Below, in pieces: positions 1-9,694 of a DNA stretch of 64,000 nt. Position 1 is the stretch's first letter. Every line of letters begins with the position of its first letter. Made by a program: the position numbers and the translations under genes. The DNA is from Geminicoccus roseus DSM 18922 (lineage in GTDB: Bacteria; Pseudomonadota; Alphaproteobacteria; Geminicoccales; Geminicoccaceae), in contig NZ_KE386572.1 in NCBI RefSeq assembly GCF_000427665.1, forward strand, positions 372,001 to 436,000. Direction: 5' to 3'. The notes beneath the pieces are model-generated. The model saw only the letters and a list, made by a program, of their open reading frames with translations, made no database searches and was not told the DNA's origin.

Positions 1-924
1 CGGCGCCAGCGCGTCGTCGCGGAGCGACGCCCAGTTGCGCGACGAGATGCCGTTCTGGAACAGGGTCGGGTCGAAGCTCGGCACCGAGCCCAGCGCCAGC
101 ACGCCGCCGTCCCGCACGTCGATCAGGGCGGCGGCGGCACTGGTCTCCGGAGCCAGCCGGTTCATGCAGAAGCGCTGCAGGTCCAGGTCGAGCGACAGGA
201 CCAGATCCTGGCCGGGCGTGCCCTCGTCCCGGTCGAGCGCGCGGATCTCGCGGCCGACCGCGTTGACCTCGACCCGCGACCGCCCGGCCGACCCGCGCAG
301 GATCGGATCGTAGCTGCGCTCGATCCCCTGCTTGCCGATCCGGAACTCGGGCAGCTGCAGGAGCGGGTCGCGGTCGTCCTTCAGCTCGGGCTCGGCGACC
401 GGGCCGACATAGCCCAGCACATGGGCAATGGTGATGCCCTCGGGATAGCGGCGCACGGTGCCGGCATCCAGGATCACCCCCGGCAGTTCCGGCGCGCGCA
501 CCGCGATCGCCGACACCTCCTCCCAGGACAGGTCCTCGCGCACCACCACCGGCACGAAGCGCGGCCGGGCCTGCGCCTGGCGGACCACCTCCGCGATCCG
601 CTCCGGGCTCACCGGCACGAGCTGCGCCAGGTTCTCCAGCGTGCCCGGCAGGTCCCGGGTCAGCTCGCGCACCACCCGGACCCGGTAGGTCGGGACGTTG
701 TCGGCGAGCGGCCGGCCGGTCCGGTCCAGGATCCGGCCGCGCGGCGGCAGGATCAGGCGCTCGCTGACCCGGTTGGATTCCGACAGGAGCTGGTAGCGCT
801 GGCCCTGCTCCATCTGCAGGTACCAGAGCCGGCCGGCCAGCGTGCCGAACAGGCCGACCGTCCCCATCCCCAGGAGGAGGGAGCGGCGCTTGAACCAGCG
901 AAGCCGGTCAGCCTCCTGCTGCAT
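1..924 (-). CDS. mrdA: Penicillin-binding protein 2 (elongasome transpeptidase), 3' end cut by window edge
   Basis: Class B PBP that cross-links peptidoglycan during lateral-wall synthesis, working with RodA and MreBCD in the inner membrane. The visible 308 codons give a short cytoplasmic N-terminus (MQQEADRLRWFKRR), one membrane segment (LLLGMGTVGLFGTLAGRLWY) and then the PBP dimerisation region, with the typical RG-x-I-x-DR (PRGRILDRTG) and LGYVGP-like motifs. The transpeptidase SxxK, SxN and KTG motifs lie beyond the left edge and cannot be checked. The ATG at 922-924 overlaps the end of mreD by 17 bp, so the gene is translated in the mre operon. The order mreB-mreC-mreD-mrdA is standard in Proteobacteria. 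Confidence 0.93.
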   Translation of the reverse strand, partial: MQQEADRLRWFKRRSLLLGMGTVGLFGTLAGRLWYLQMEQGQRYQLLSESNRVSERLILPPRGRILDRTGRPLADNVPTYRVRVVRELTRDLPGTLENLAQLVPVSPERIAEVVRQAQARPRFVPVVVREDLSWEEVSAIAVRAPELPGVILDAGTVRRYPEGITIAHVLGYVGPVAEPELKDDRDPLLQLPEFRIGKQGIERSYDPILRGSAGRSRVEVNAVGREIRALDRDEGTPGQDLVLSLDLDLQRFCMNRLAPETSAAAALIDVRDGGVLALGSVPSFDPTLFQNGISSRNWASLRDDALAP

Positions 925-1438
925 GACGCGCTCTCGGCAGCATCCCCTGGACCTGGATCAGCACCACCACGACCAGGGGCCAGAACAGCACGGTGAGCAT
1001 CAGGTCGCCCAGGACCGGTTCGGCGGCCTGCCAGTGCCGGGCATAGGCGGAGGCGACCAGCCAGCCGGCCAGCGCCACGCCCGCCGCCGACAGGGCGAAA
1101 CCGGCCCAGCGCACCAGGGGCGAGGCCGCCCGCAGCAGGCGCTGCTGGCGCAGCACCGCCTCGCGCACCAGCAGCAGCGTGGCGGGGCCAAGGCCGATCA
1201 GGCTGCCGGCCACCAGGTCGGCGCCCAGCGCCACCAGGAACAGCCCCAGCGCGGGCAGGAGGTCGGGGCGGTGCAGCGACCAGAAGAACACGGCAGCCAG
1301 CATCAGGTCGGGCGCTTGGCCCTGCGGGCCCACGTCCGGGAGGGGCGTCAGGTCGAGCAGCGCCGCCAGCAGGACGGTGAGGAGCGGCAGGAGCTGGCGC
1401 AGCCGCGCTTCCAGGTCCTGGGCCGGCAGGTTTCTCAT
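908..1438 (-). CDS. mreD: Rod shape-determining membrane protein MreD
   Basis: Small polytopic inner-membrane protein of the Rod complex, connecting MreC/MreB to the cell-wall synthases. At 176 aa it is near the usual MreD size. It is almost entirely hydrophobic, with about five predicted membrane segments (for example LLPLLTVLLAALLDL near residue 20 and LLPALGLFLVALGADLVAG near 60). MreD is poorly conserved in sequence, so the call rests on size, topology and its place between mreC and mrdA. Its ATG overlaps the mreC stop by 4 bp (ATGA), and its end overlaps the mrdA start. Confidence 0.88.
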   Translation of the reverse strand: MRNLPAQDLEARLRQLLPLLTVLLAALLDLTPLPDVGPQGQAPDLMLAAVFFWSLHRPDLLPALGLFLVALGADLVAGSLIGLGPATLLLVREAVLRQQRLLRAASPLVRWAGFALSAAGVALAGWLVASAYARHWQAAEPVLGDLMLTVLFWPLVVVVLIQVQGMLPRARHAAGG

Positions 1439-2352
1439 CGGCTGCCACCAATGCGGACAGCCAGCCGGGTGTCGGCCGGGGCGCCGTGGCGCCGCTCCAC
1501 CAGATCCTGCCCCGCTTCCGGGGCGGCGACCGGGCGGGCGCGCAGGACCCGCACATGGTCCAGCCGCGCCCAGTCGACGAACGGGGTCACCTCGACCCGG
1601 GACGGGTCGGCGCGGCTGATCACCCCGACCGCGATCCCGGCCGGGATCAGGCCGCCATCACCGGAGGTGATCACCCGGTCGCCGACATGGAAGCGCGGGT
1701 CGCGCGGCAGGAAGCGCAGGCGCAGGCGCTTGCCGTTGTCGCCCTCCATCAGGGCGCGGTCGCCGCTGCCCTCGACCAGCACCGGGATCTTGGCGTTCAG
1801 GTCGGTGATCAGGAGGACCCGGGCGCTGGCTAGGCCGACCGAAACGATCCGGCCGACCAGCCCCGCCTCGCCGACCACGGCCTGGCCGATCTCGACGCCG
1901 CGGCCGGCGCCGGCGTCGATCAGCCGGGTCTGCACGAAGCTGCCGCCGGTATCACCGACAATGGCGGCGGTGGTCACCAGTTCCGCCGGATCGGCCGGCG
2001 GCATCCCCGCCCAGCGGCGCAGCGCCTGGTTCTCGACATCCAGGCGGATGGCCTCCGCCTGCCAGCCGCGCAGCCGGTCGACCTGCTCGCGCAGGCGCTG
2101 GTTCTCCTCGGCCATCGCCAGGCTGTCGCCAAGGCCGCGGGCCAGCTGGCGCACCGCCTGGAGCGGCGTCGTCACCAGTTGCAGCGCCGGCGTCGCCAGG
2201 TCGGCGGCGCCGGTGGCGACGGCATCGACCAGCTTCAGGTCGGCCTTGCCGACCACCAGGAGCAGGACGGAAACGGCCACCAGCATGCCGACCGTCAGGC
2301 GGTCGGCCGCCCCCTTCAGGGACGCCGGGAGTCGGGAGAGGCGGCGTGCCAT
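1435..2352 (-). CDS. mreC: Rod shape-determining protein MreC
   Basis: Periplasmic scaffold of the Rod complex, anchored by one N-terminal membrane helix (LTVGMLVAVSVLLLVVGKAD, about residues 20-40). It is followed by a coiled coil (about 70-120, AEENQRLREQVDRLRG) and the two-barrel MreC domain, with the characteristic region around VGRIVSVGLASARVLLITD and the late ITSGDGGLIPAGIAVG motif. At 305 aa it is a normal length. It lies 187 bp after mreB, a gap with no gene and no clear terminator, and is coupled to mreD. The Arg/Ala-rich C-terminal tail after the second barrel is probably disordered. Confidence 0.93.
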   Translation of the reverse strand: MARRLSRLPASLKGAADRLTVGMLVAVSVLLLVVGKADLKLVDAVATGAADLATPALQLVTTPLQAVRQLARGLGDSLAMAEENQRLREQVDRLRGWQAEAIRLDVENQALRRWAGMPPADPAELVTTAAIVGDTGGSFVQTRLIDAGAGRGVEIGQAVVGEAGLVGRIVSVGLASARVLLITDLNAKIPVLVEGSGDRALMEGDNGKRLRLRFLPRDPRFHVGDRVITSGDGGLIPAGIAVGVISRADPSRVEVTPFVDWARLDHVRVLRARPVAAPEAGQDLVERRHGAPADTRLAVRIGGSR

Positions 2353-2539
2353 GGCGTGCCCCAGCTTTTCTCACAAGCACTGCTCGTCGGGTGCGCGGCA
2401 GGCCGGCCGGTCGGGCGGGTTCGGGCGGCCTGGTCCCTGTCAGGACACCGGCGGCGCGCGATCCTCGTCAACCGACCGCTACCGTGATCATGTACGATCG
2501 TCCATGTCGACGTAACCTTCCTCCATAAGAATTTCGTCC

Positions 2540-3664
<1,125 letters not shown>

Positions 3665-3806
3665 CTACGGCGGCCGACATGCGGTTGCGCCGAACGCCGT
3701 GCTGCGGCCGGCGCGCCGGTCAGGGAACCGGCTGGCTGTGGCCCGGGCGCCGCTCATGCTCTCCGGCCATGCCGGCGGCCTAAGGCGAACAGGTTACTCT
3801 GGCCGC

Positions 3807-4181
3807 TCACATCGCGGCGGCGGCCTCCTGCTCGTGCGGCAGGGATGCCTCCACCAAGCCGCCGGTCCAGGCCATCTCGTGGCGCTTGCCTCGCCACGCC
3901 TGGCCGCGCCCAGCCAAAGACGCCGCCACCACCAGGACGATCCGGTCCTTGCGCGCCAGTTCCTCGCGCTGGACCTGCTCGAACTCGAGAACCATGCCGC
4001 CGAACTGCGACGCCACCGTCTTGGCCTGATGCAGGTAGATCCAGCCGCCGACCAGGCGTTGCGCGTCCTCGACGCTGAGGTTCCAGAAACCCGACCGGTA
4101 GGTGCCGCTCGCCTTGTCGAAGCTCAGGTTGATCAGGCCGCCCTGGGGCGCGCGCTCGCACTTGAGATGGATGGCATTCAT
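3807..4181 (-). CDS. Conserved small protein of unknown function
   Basis: A 124-aa protein I do not recognise. It has no signal peptide or membrane segment. The N-terminal half (MNAIHLKCERAPQGGLINL, then a YRSGFWNLS stretch) looks like a compact mixed alpha/beta domain; the C-terminus ends in an acidic/Ala-rich tail. The reading frame has normal high-GC third positions and the ATG is preceded by an A+T-richer stretch, which supports a real gene. It stands alone between the ECF-phosphoribosyltransferase operon (73 bp upstream) and mreB (226 bp downstream). Function unknown. Confidence 0.6.
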   Translation of the reverse strand: MNAIHLKCERAPQGGLINLSFDKASGTYRSGFWNLSVEDAQRLVGGWIYLHQAKTVASQFGGMVLEFEQVQREELARKDRIVLVVAASLAGRGQAWRGKRHEMAWTGGLVEASLPHEQEAAAAM

Positions 4182-4254
4182 GGTTTTGCGTCCGCAATGT
4201 CGGACCGCAGCATAGCCGAACCGGAACCAAAGAACTTGCGTGATTTCTCCGGCA

Positions 4255-4878
4255 TCAGGTGCCGGCGATCGGGATCCAGCCGCCCTTCCCGTCCGGGGCG
4301 AACTGGGGGATGTGGCCGAGCCCGGTCACCAGCGCCGCATCCTCGCCCAGGACCGGGCGCCACTCCTGGGCCTCGGTGAGGACCACCCCGGCGCCCACCA
4401 CCTCGGCCCCGGCGGCGCGGGCCAGCGCGATCGAGCCCTTCAGGCTGGAGCCGCTCGCCACCACGTCGTCGACCACCACCGTGCGCCGGCCCCGCAGCAG
4501 CGGGATCGCCCGGCGATCCAGGAGCAGGCGCTGCTCGCCTTTGGAGGTGATCGAGGTGATCGGCTCCACCAGGGCATCGCCTAGATGGATCTTGGGCGAT
4601 TTCTGCAGGACCACGTAGCGGTCCAGCCCCAGCGCCCGGGTCACCTCGATCGCCACCGGAATGCCCAGCGTCGCCGCCCCCACGATCACCTCGGGCCGCA
4701 GCGGTTCCAGGCGCGCGGCCAGCTCGCGACCGACATGGGCCAGGAAGTCGACGCCCAGGTCGATCACCATCATCAGGGAGATCGCGAAGTCCGGCTTGAT
4801 CGCCACGATCGGCAGCTCGACCGGCCGTCCGGCGACGTCGACGGTCCAGCGATGCTCGGTGACGGGAGAGGAGGTCAT
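4255..4878 (-). CDS. Purine-type phosphoribosyltransferase coupled to an ECF importer
   Basis: Type I phosphoribosyltransferase, 207 aa, which would convert a free base plus PRPP to the nucleotide. The PRPP-binding loop is clear at residues 134-146 (VVVDDVVASGSSL), with a preceding PEVIVGAATLGIPVA flexible-loop region typical of adenine/xanthine-type enzymes. The base cannot be fixed from sequence. Its ATG overlaps the ecfT stop by 4 bp, so it is the last gene of the ecfS-ecfA-ecfT unit. That suggests the imported substrate is a nucleobase or related compound that is trapped by phosphoribosylation. This pairing is inference; the family assignment is firm. Confidence 0.85.
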   Translation of the reverse strand: MTSSPVTEHRWTVDVAGRPVELPIVAIKPDFAISLMMVIDLGVDFLAHVGRELAARLEPLRPEVIVGAATLGIPVAIEVTRALGLDRYVVLQKSPKIHLGDALVEPITSITSKGEQRLLLDRRAIPLLRGRRTVVVDDVVASGSSLKGSIALARAAGAEVVGAGVVLTEAQEWRPVLGEDAALVTGLGHIPQFAPDGKGGWIPIAGT

Positions 4879-5552
4879 GGTGCTGGCACCTTATTCAGCG
4901 GGAGGCGGGCTTCCACGGTCAGGCCGACCTGGCGCCAGGTCGTGCGCTTGTGGGCGGCGTCGAAGCCGTTGACCGCGAGCGAGGTGGAGATGGCGTGGGC
5001 CATGCGGATCGACTGGACCAGCAGCGGCACGCCGCGGGCCAGGGCATAGCGCAGCCGGGTGTGCAGCGGCACCCCGTCGATCTCCATGCCCCGGGCACGC
5101 TGCGCGTCGGCGATCCGGTGGAACTCCTCGCGCAGCATCGGGATGATGCCGAACACCAGGGACAGGACCAGGGTCACCATCGGCGGGAAGCGCGCGGCGC
5201 TGGCCGCCGCCAGGATCGAGCCGGGCGTGCTGGTCTCCATCACGAAGAAGAACGCCCCGGTGGTGGCGACCAGCCGGGCGGCCATCCGCACCGCCATCGG
5301 CAGCACCTGCGCCAGTTCCTGCCCCTGCAGGGTCAGGTTCAGCGTCCAGGTCGCCAGCACCATGGCGACCAGGATCGCCGCCCCCTTGAGGTAGGCGGCA
5401 AGCCCCGGCACCCGGGCGGCGGCCAGGACCAGGATCACGGCCAGGGCGATCGCCACGGCCGGCCAGGCGCTGTCGACCAGCCAGGCAGCGGCCATCACCA
5501 GGAAGGCGGCAGCGAGCTTGACCAGGAAATGGACCCGATGGAGGCGGCTCAC
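4875..5552 (-). CDS. ecfT: ECF transporter transmembrane (T) component
   Basis: Integral membrane subunit linking the substrate-binding S component to the ATPases in a group of energy-coupling-factor importers (CbiQ/EcfT family). About 225 aa with roughly five membrane helices. The cytoplasmic coupling region shows the two family Ala-Arg-Gly signatures (AQRARGMEID near residue 155, and ALARGVPLLV near 175). I chose the GTG at 5550-5552, which overlaps the ATPase stop as GTGA; a much longer open frame upstream is the antisense shadow of the ATPase gene. The downstream phosphoribosyltransferase overlaps its stop. Confidence 0.88.
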   Translation of the reverse strand: MSRLHRVHFLVKLAAAFLVMAAAWLVDSAWPAVAIALAVILVLAAARVPGLAAYLKGAAILVAMVLATWTLNLTLQGQELAQVLPMAVRMAARLVATTGAFFFVMETSTPGSILAAASAARFPPMVTLVLSLVFGIIPMLREEFHRIADAQRARGMEIDGVPLHTRLRYALARGVPLLVQSIRMAHAISTSLAVNGFDAAHKRTTWRQVGLTVEARLPLNKVPAP

Positions 5553-7069
5553 GAGGCGAGCTCCGGGGCCAGGGTCGGCGCCGGCCAGCCGAGCGCGCGG
5601 AAGGCGGGCGAGGACCAGCCCTGCTCGATCGGCCCGTCCTGGGCGATCCGGCCGTCGGCCAGGACCAGCAGCCGGCCGCACAGCTCGTCGACCAGATCCA
5701 GGTCGTGGGAGATCAGCAGCACCGCCCGGCCCGCCTCGGCGGCACGGCGCAGGAACCGGTCGAGCATGGCACGGCCCTGCACGTCGCGGGCGAGCAGCGG
5801 CTCGTCCAGGATCGCGACCGCACACCCCGCCGCCTCCAGGCAGGCCAGGCCCAGCAGCGCCTGCTCGCGCGCCGACAGGGCGAACGGGCTGGCATCGGCC
5901 TTGCCGGCCAGTCCGTAGGGCGCCAGGGCGGCCATGCCGCGCTCCCGGGTCGCAGGATCGGCGCTGCGGCCGGTGCTGCCGGCGAGAGCGAAGGCGATCT
6001 CGTCCAGCACCGACAGGTTGAACAGCATCCGGCGCATGTTCTGGGGCAGGTAGCCGATCCGGCGGGCGCGGCGCGCCGGCGTCCAGGTCTTCGCGTCCTG
6101 TTTCTCGATCACGATCGTCCCGGACGCGGCCGGCGCCAGGCCCAGCACCGTCTGGATCAGGGTCGACTTGCCGGCGCCATTGCGCCCGACCAGCCCGACC
6201 ACCTCGCCCGCGTGCAGTTCCACCGAGACGTCCTGCAGCACGGGCGTGCCGTCCGGGCGGCAGAGCCGGGTCCGAAGGCGCTCGACCTGCAGGAGCGGCA
6301 CGCCGCCCCTGCCCTGCCGGTTCCGGGCTACGGCCGTGCGCCTGGGCGGCATCACCCCGGCCTCCAGCCAGGGCGCCTGCAGCGCCAGCGCCTGGGCGGT
6401 GGGCCAGCCGGCCGCGATCCGGCCGTCCTGGAGCAGGTGGATGCGGCCGACCGCACCGGCCAGGGACGCGGCGTCCTGGTCGGCCGCCAGGATCAGCGGG
6501 ATCCGGTCCCGCACGGCGGCCAGGCTCGCCTCCAGCCGCGCCCGCGCGGCCGGGTCCAGCCCGGTGGTCGGCTCGTCCAGCACCAGCAGTTCCGGCCGCG
6601 CCGCCAGGGCGGAGGCCAGCACCACCATGCGCCGCTCGCCCCCCGAAAGGGTGAGGACCCGCCGGCCGGCCAGCGCACCGATCGACAGTTCGGCGAACAG
6701 CTCGACGAGCCGGGCGCGGATCTCGGGCCTGGGCACCCCCCGGTTCTCCAGGGGTGCGGCGACCACGTCCTCGACCTCCAGGTCCCAGAGCTGGTCGTCC
6801 AGGTTCTGGAACACGATCCCGATCCGCTGGAACAGCTCGGCCCGAGACATCCCGGCGAAATCCCGGCCGCCCAGCCGAAGCCCGCCGACCACCCGGTCGG
6901 CATGGACCAGGCGCGGCACCACCCCGCAGGCGGCCGCCAGAAGCGTCGACTTGCCGGTGGCGCCCGCCCCGCAGATGAGGGCGCCCTGGCCGGGCTCGAC
7001 CTCCAGCGTCACCCCGCGCAGGACGTCCCGGTCGCCAAAGCCGACGACGAGTTCTTCGATGGAGAGCAA
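5549..7069 (-). CDS. ecfA: ECF transporter ATPase, two ABC domains fused
   Basis: 506-aa protein with two nucleotide-binding domains in tandem, replacing separate EcfA1/EcfA2 subunits. N-domain: Walker A GAGATGKST (34-42), signature LSGGERR, Walker B LLVLDEPTTGLD. C-domain: Walker A GRNGAGKST near 295, Walker B-like VAILDEP near 425, but a degenerate signature (LSARE in place of LSGGQ), so the two ATP sites are probably unequal. The start is a TTG (7067-7069); no ATG is available in frame close by. It sits between ecfS (40 bp upstream) and ecfT (4-bp overlap). The fused layout resembles YkoD-type group transporters. Confidence 0.9.
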   Translation of the reverse strand: MLSIEELVVGFGDRDVLRGVTLEVEPGQGALICGAGATGKSTLLAAACGVVPRLVHADRVVGGLRLGGRDFAGMSRAELFQRIGIVFQNLDDQLWDLEVEDVVAAPLENRGVPRPEIRARLVELFAELSIGALAGRRVLTLSGGERRMVVLASALAARPELLVLDEPTTGLDPAARARLEASLAAVRDRIPLILAADQDAASLAGAVGRIHLLQDGRIAAGWPTAQALALQAPWLEAGVMPPRRTAVARNRQGRGGVPLLQVERLRTRLCRPDGTPVLQDVSVELHAGEVVGLVGRNGAGKSTLIQTVLGLAPAASGTIVIEKQDAKTWTPARRARRIGYLPQNMRRMLFNLSVLDEIAFALAGSTGRSADPATRERGMAALAPYGLAGKADASPFALSAREQALLGLACLEAAGCAVAILDEPLLARDVQGRAMLDRFLRRAAEAGRAVLLISHDLDLVDELCGRLLVLADGRIAQDGPIEQGWSSPAFRALGWPAPTLAPELAS

Positions 7070-7109
7070 GACTGGCCCCAGGCTGCGATCGACAGGAAAA
7101 GGCTTTGGC

Positions 7110-7676
7110 TCAGAACCGGGTGAAGCCGCCCGGATGGGCGCTTTTCAGGATCTTCAGCGCCGGCACCACCAGGAGCGGCGTGCCGATCACCATCGGCACC
7201 ACGTCGGACAGGCCCAGATAGGTCAGGCCCCACAGGAACGGGAAGATGCCGAGATAGGCTAGGCTCGCCGCCACCACCACGACCATGCCCAGGCCCACCA
7301 GCAGGCAGACCAGCCCGATCTTCACCAGGGTCGGCCGGTTCAGCGGCGTCCTGGCCGGGTCGAACAGCAGGCCCGGCAGGAAGCCGGTCATGCCCACCGC
7401 GATCCCGTCCACGATCAGGGAGTGGGCCGGGATGAAGGTCCCGGCCAGGAGCGACCAGATGACGGTGCCGAGATAGCCGCAGATGAAACCGCTCTTGGGC
7501 CCCAGCAGGATGCCAATCAGGCAGGGCAGGAAGGCGAAGATCCGCCACTGGATGACACCCGGCACCAGCTGGATCGGGTTGGCATAGGCCCACAGCACCC
7601 CGGTCGCCGCAGCCCCCACCAGGGCCAGCACGATCGGGAAGAGGGTGTTCTGCTCACGGGTATAGGTCGTCGCCAT
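7110..7676 (-). CDS. ecfS: ECF transporter substrate-binding (S) component, substrate unknown
   Basis: 188-aa hydrophobic protein with about six membrane helices and a Gly-rich loop (GILLGPKSGFICGYLGTVI) typical of S components. Helix 1 lacks an obvious vitamin-specific signature, so no substrate is assigned from sequence. I prefer the ATG at 7676 (MATTYTREQ), preceded by a purine-rich GGATGGGC. The ATG at 7691 would fall inside a stem-loop. It is the first gene of the ecfS-ecfA-ecfT-phosphoribosyltransferase operon, whose last gene hints at a nucleobase-like ligand. Confidence 0.82.
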   Translation of the reverse strand: MATTYTREQNTLFPIVLALVGAAATGVLWAYANPIQLVPGVIQWRIFAFLPCLIGILLGPKSGFICGYLGTVIWSLLAGTFIPAHSLIVDGIAVGMTGFLPGLLFDPARTPLNRPTLVKIGLVCLLVGLGMVVVVAASLAYLGIFPFLWGLTYLGLSDVVPMVIGTPLLVVPALKILKSAHPGGFTRF

Positions 7677-7690
7677 GCCATGCCCATCCA

Positions 7691-7720
7691 TTGCTGAGGC
7701 CGTTGGCGGGCCTCAAGCAA
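7691..7720 (-). promoter_or_regulatory. Leader stem-loop directly upstream of ecfS
   Basis: On the minus strand the 30 nt read TTGC, a bulged T, TGAGGCC, a 7-nt loop, GGCCTCA and GCAA: an 11-bp stem with one bulge. It ends 14 nt before the chosen ecfS start and next to its likely ribosome-binding site. It has no U-tract, so it is not a standard terminator. It may limit ecfS translation or be part of a longer riboswitch-like leader. No known riboswitch class is recognised. Confidence 0.45.
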
Positions 7721-7808
7721 GATCCGGTCCACACGGGCCGGCGGTGACATGCGGGCACGATGGCTGCCGAGAAAACGGGCAGACCGGGGGGAAGGCTGCC
7801 CGAAAATC

Positions 7809-7840
7809 GCCACCCCCGGCCAGCATCGGCCGGGGGTGGC
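7809..7840 (-). terminator. Intrinsic terminator of leuA
   Basis: A perfect 13-bp inverted repeat (GCCACCCCCGGCC and its complement) with a 6-nt loop lies just after the leuA stop. On the minus strand it is followed by GATTTT. The short U-tract and the very stable G+C stem fit a Rho-independent terminator. Confidence 0.85.
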
Positions 7841-7845
7841 GGGGA

Positions 7846-9399
<1,554 letters not shown>

Positions 9400-9447
9400 G
9401 ATGGAGTTTCCTGCGGGAATGGCACTGATGGTCGACGGATCGCTAAT

Positions 9448-9482
9448 CCCCTGAACGCGCGCGAGGGCGCCGCACTCAGGGG
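9448..9482 (-). promoter_or_regulatory. Stem-loop in the leuA leader, overlapping the leader-peptide stop codon
   Basis: On the minus strand CCCCTGA (9482-9476) and TCAGGGG (9454-9448) form a perfect 7-bp stem around a G+C-rich 21-nt interior that can pair further. The TGA in the 5' arm is the stop codon of the Leu-rich leader peptide, so a ribosome finishing the leader would prevent this stem while one stalled on the Leu codons would not. There is no U-tract, so the output could be translational or Rho-linked instead of classical attenuation. Confidence 0.5.
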
Positions 9483-9577
9483 CGGATAAGTCGAAGCAGG
9501 CCCAGCAGCGTCCGGCCACGCGCGATCGCGGGCGAGATGCCCGGCGCTGCGACGTGATCCTGCGGACGAAAACTCAT
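9476..9577 (-). CDS. leuL: Leucine-rich leader peptide of leuA
   Basis: A 33-residue ORF (ATG at 9575-9577, TGA at 9476-9478) ending 76 nt before leuA on the same strand. Its C-terminal part is TLLGLLRLIRP: five leucines within residues 24-30, then Ile. Such clusters are the mark of leader peptides that sense charged tRNA-Leu. Leader-peptide attenuation of leuA has been described in Proteobacteria, including alphaproteobacteria. A GGA about 8 nt before the ATG is a modest ribosome-binding site. It is too short for routine gene calling. Its stop codon lies within a stem-loop, as expected for coupling of translation and RNA structure. Confidence 0.72.
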   Translation of the reverse strand: MSFRPQDHVAAPGISPAIARGRTLLGLLRLIRP

Positions 9578-9672
9578 CGGTCGATCCAAAGAAGCGGCCG
9601 GGAACCGGCCACCGTTGGCAGGGCGCTTAGATGCCGCGATCCGCGCCCGGGTGTAAAGGTTTTTGTGGATGG

Positions 9673-9692
9673 AGCGGGCCCGAAGGCCCGCT
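9673..9692 (-). terminator. Stable UUCG-capped hairpin after the LVIVD-type gene
   Basis: On the minus strand the RNA reads AGCGGGCC-UUCG-GGCCCGCU: an 8-bp perfect stem capped by a UUCG tetraloop, 2 nt after the stop codon of the upstream gene. No U-run follows (CCATCCACAAAAACC), so it may protect the 3' end or act with Rho. Confidence 0.6.
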
Positions 9693-9694
9693 TC

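Noticed and set aside
4875-5825. A longer EcfT starting at 5825
   Set aside because: The first 91 codons are antisense-frame translation of the ATPase gene. The GTG at 5552 overlaps the ATPase stop and fits the family N-terminus.
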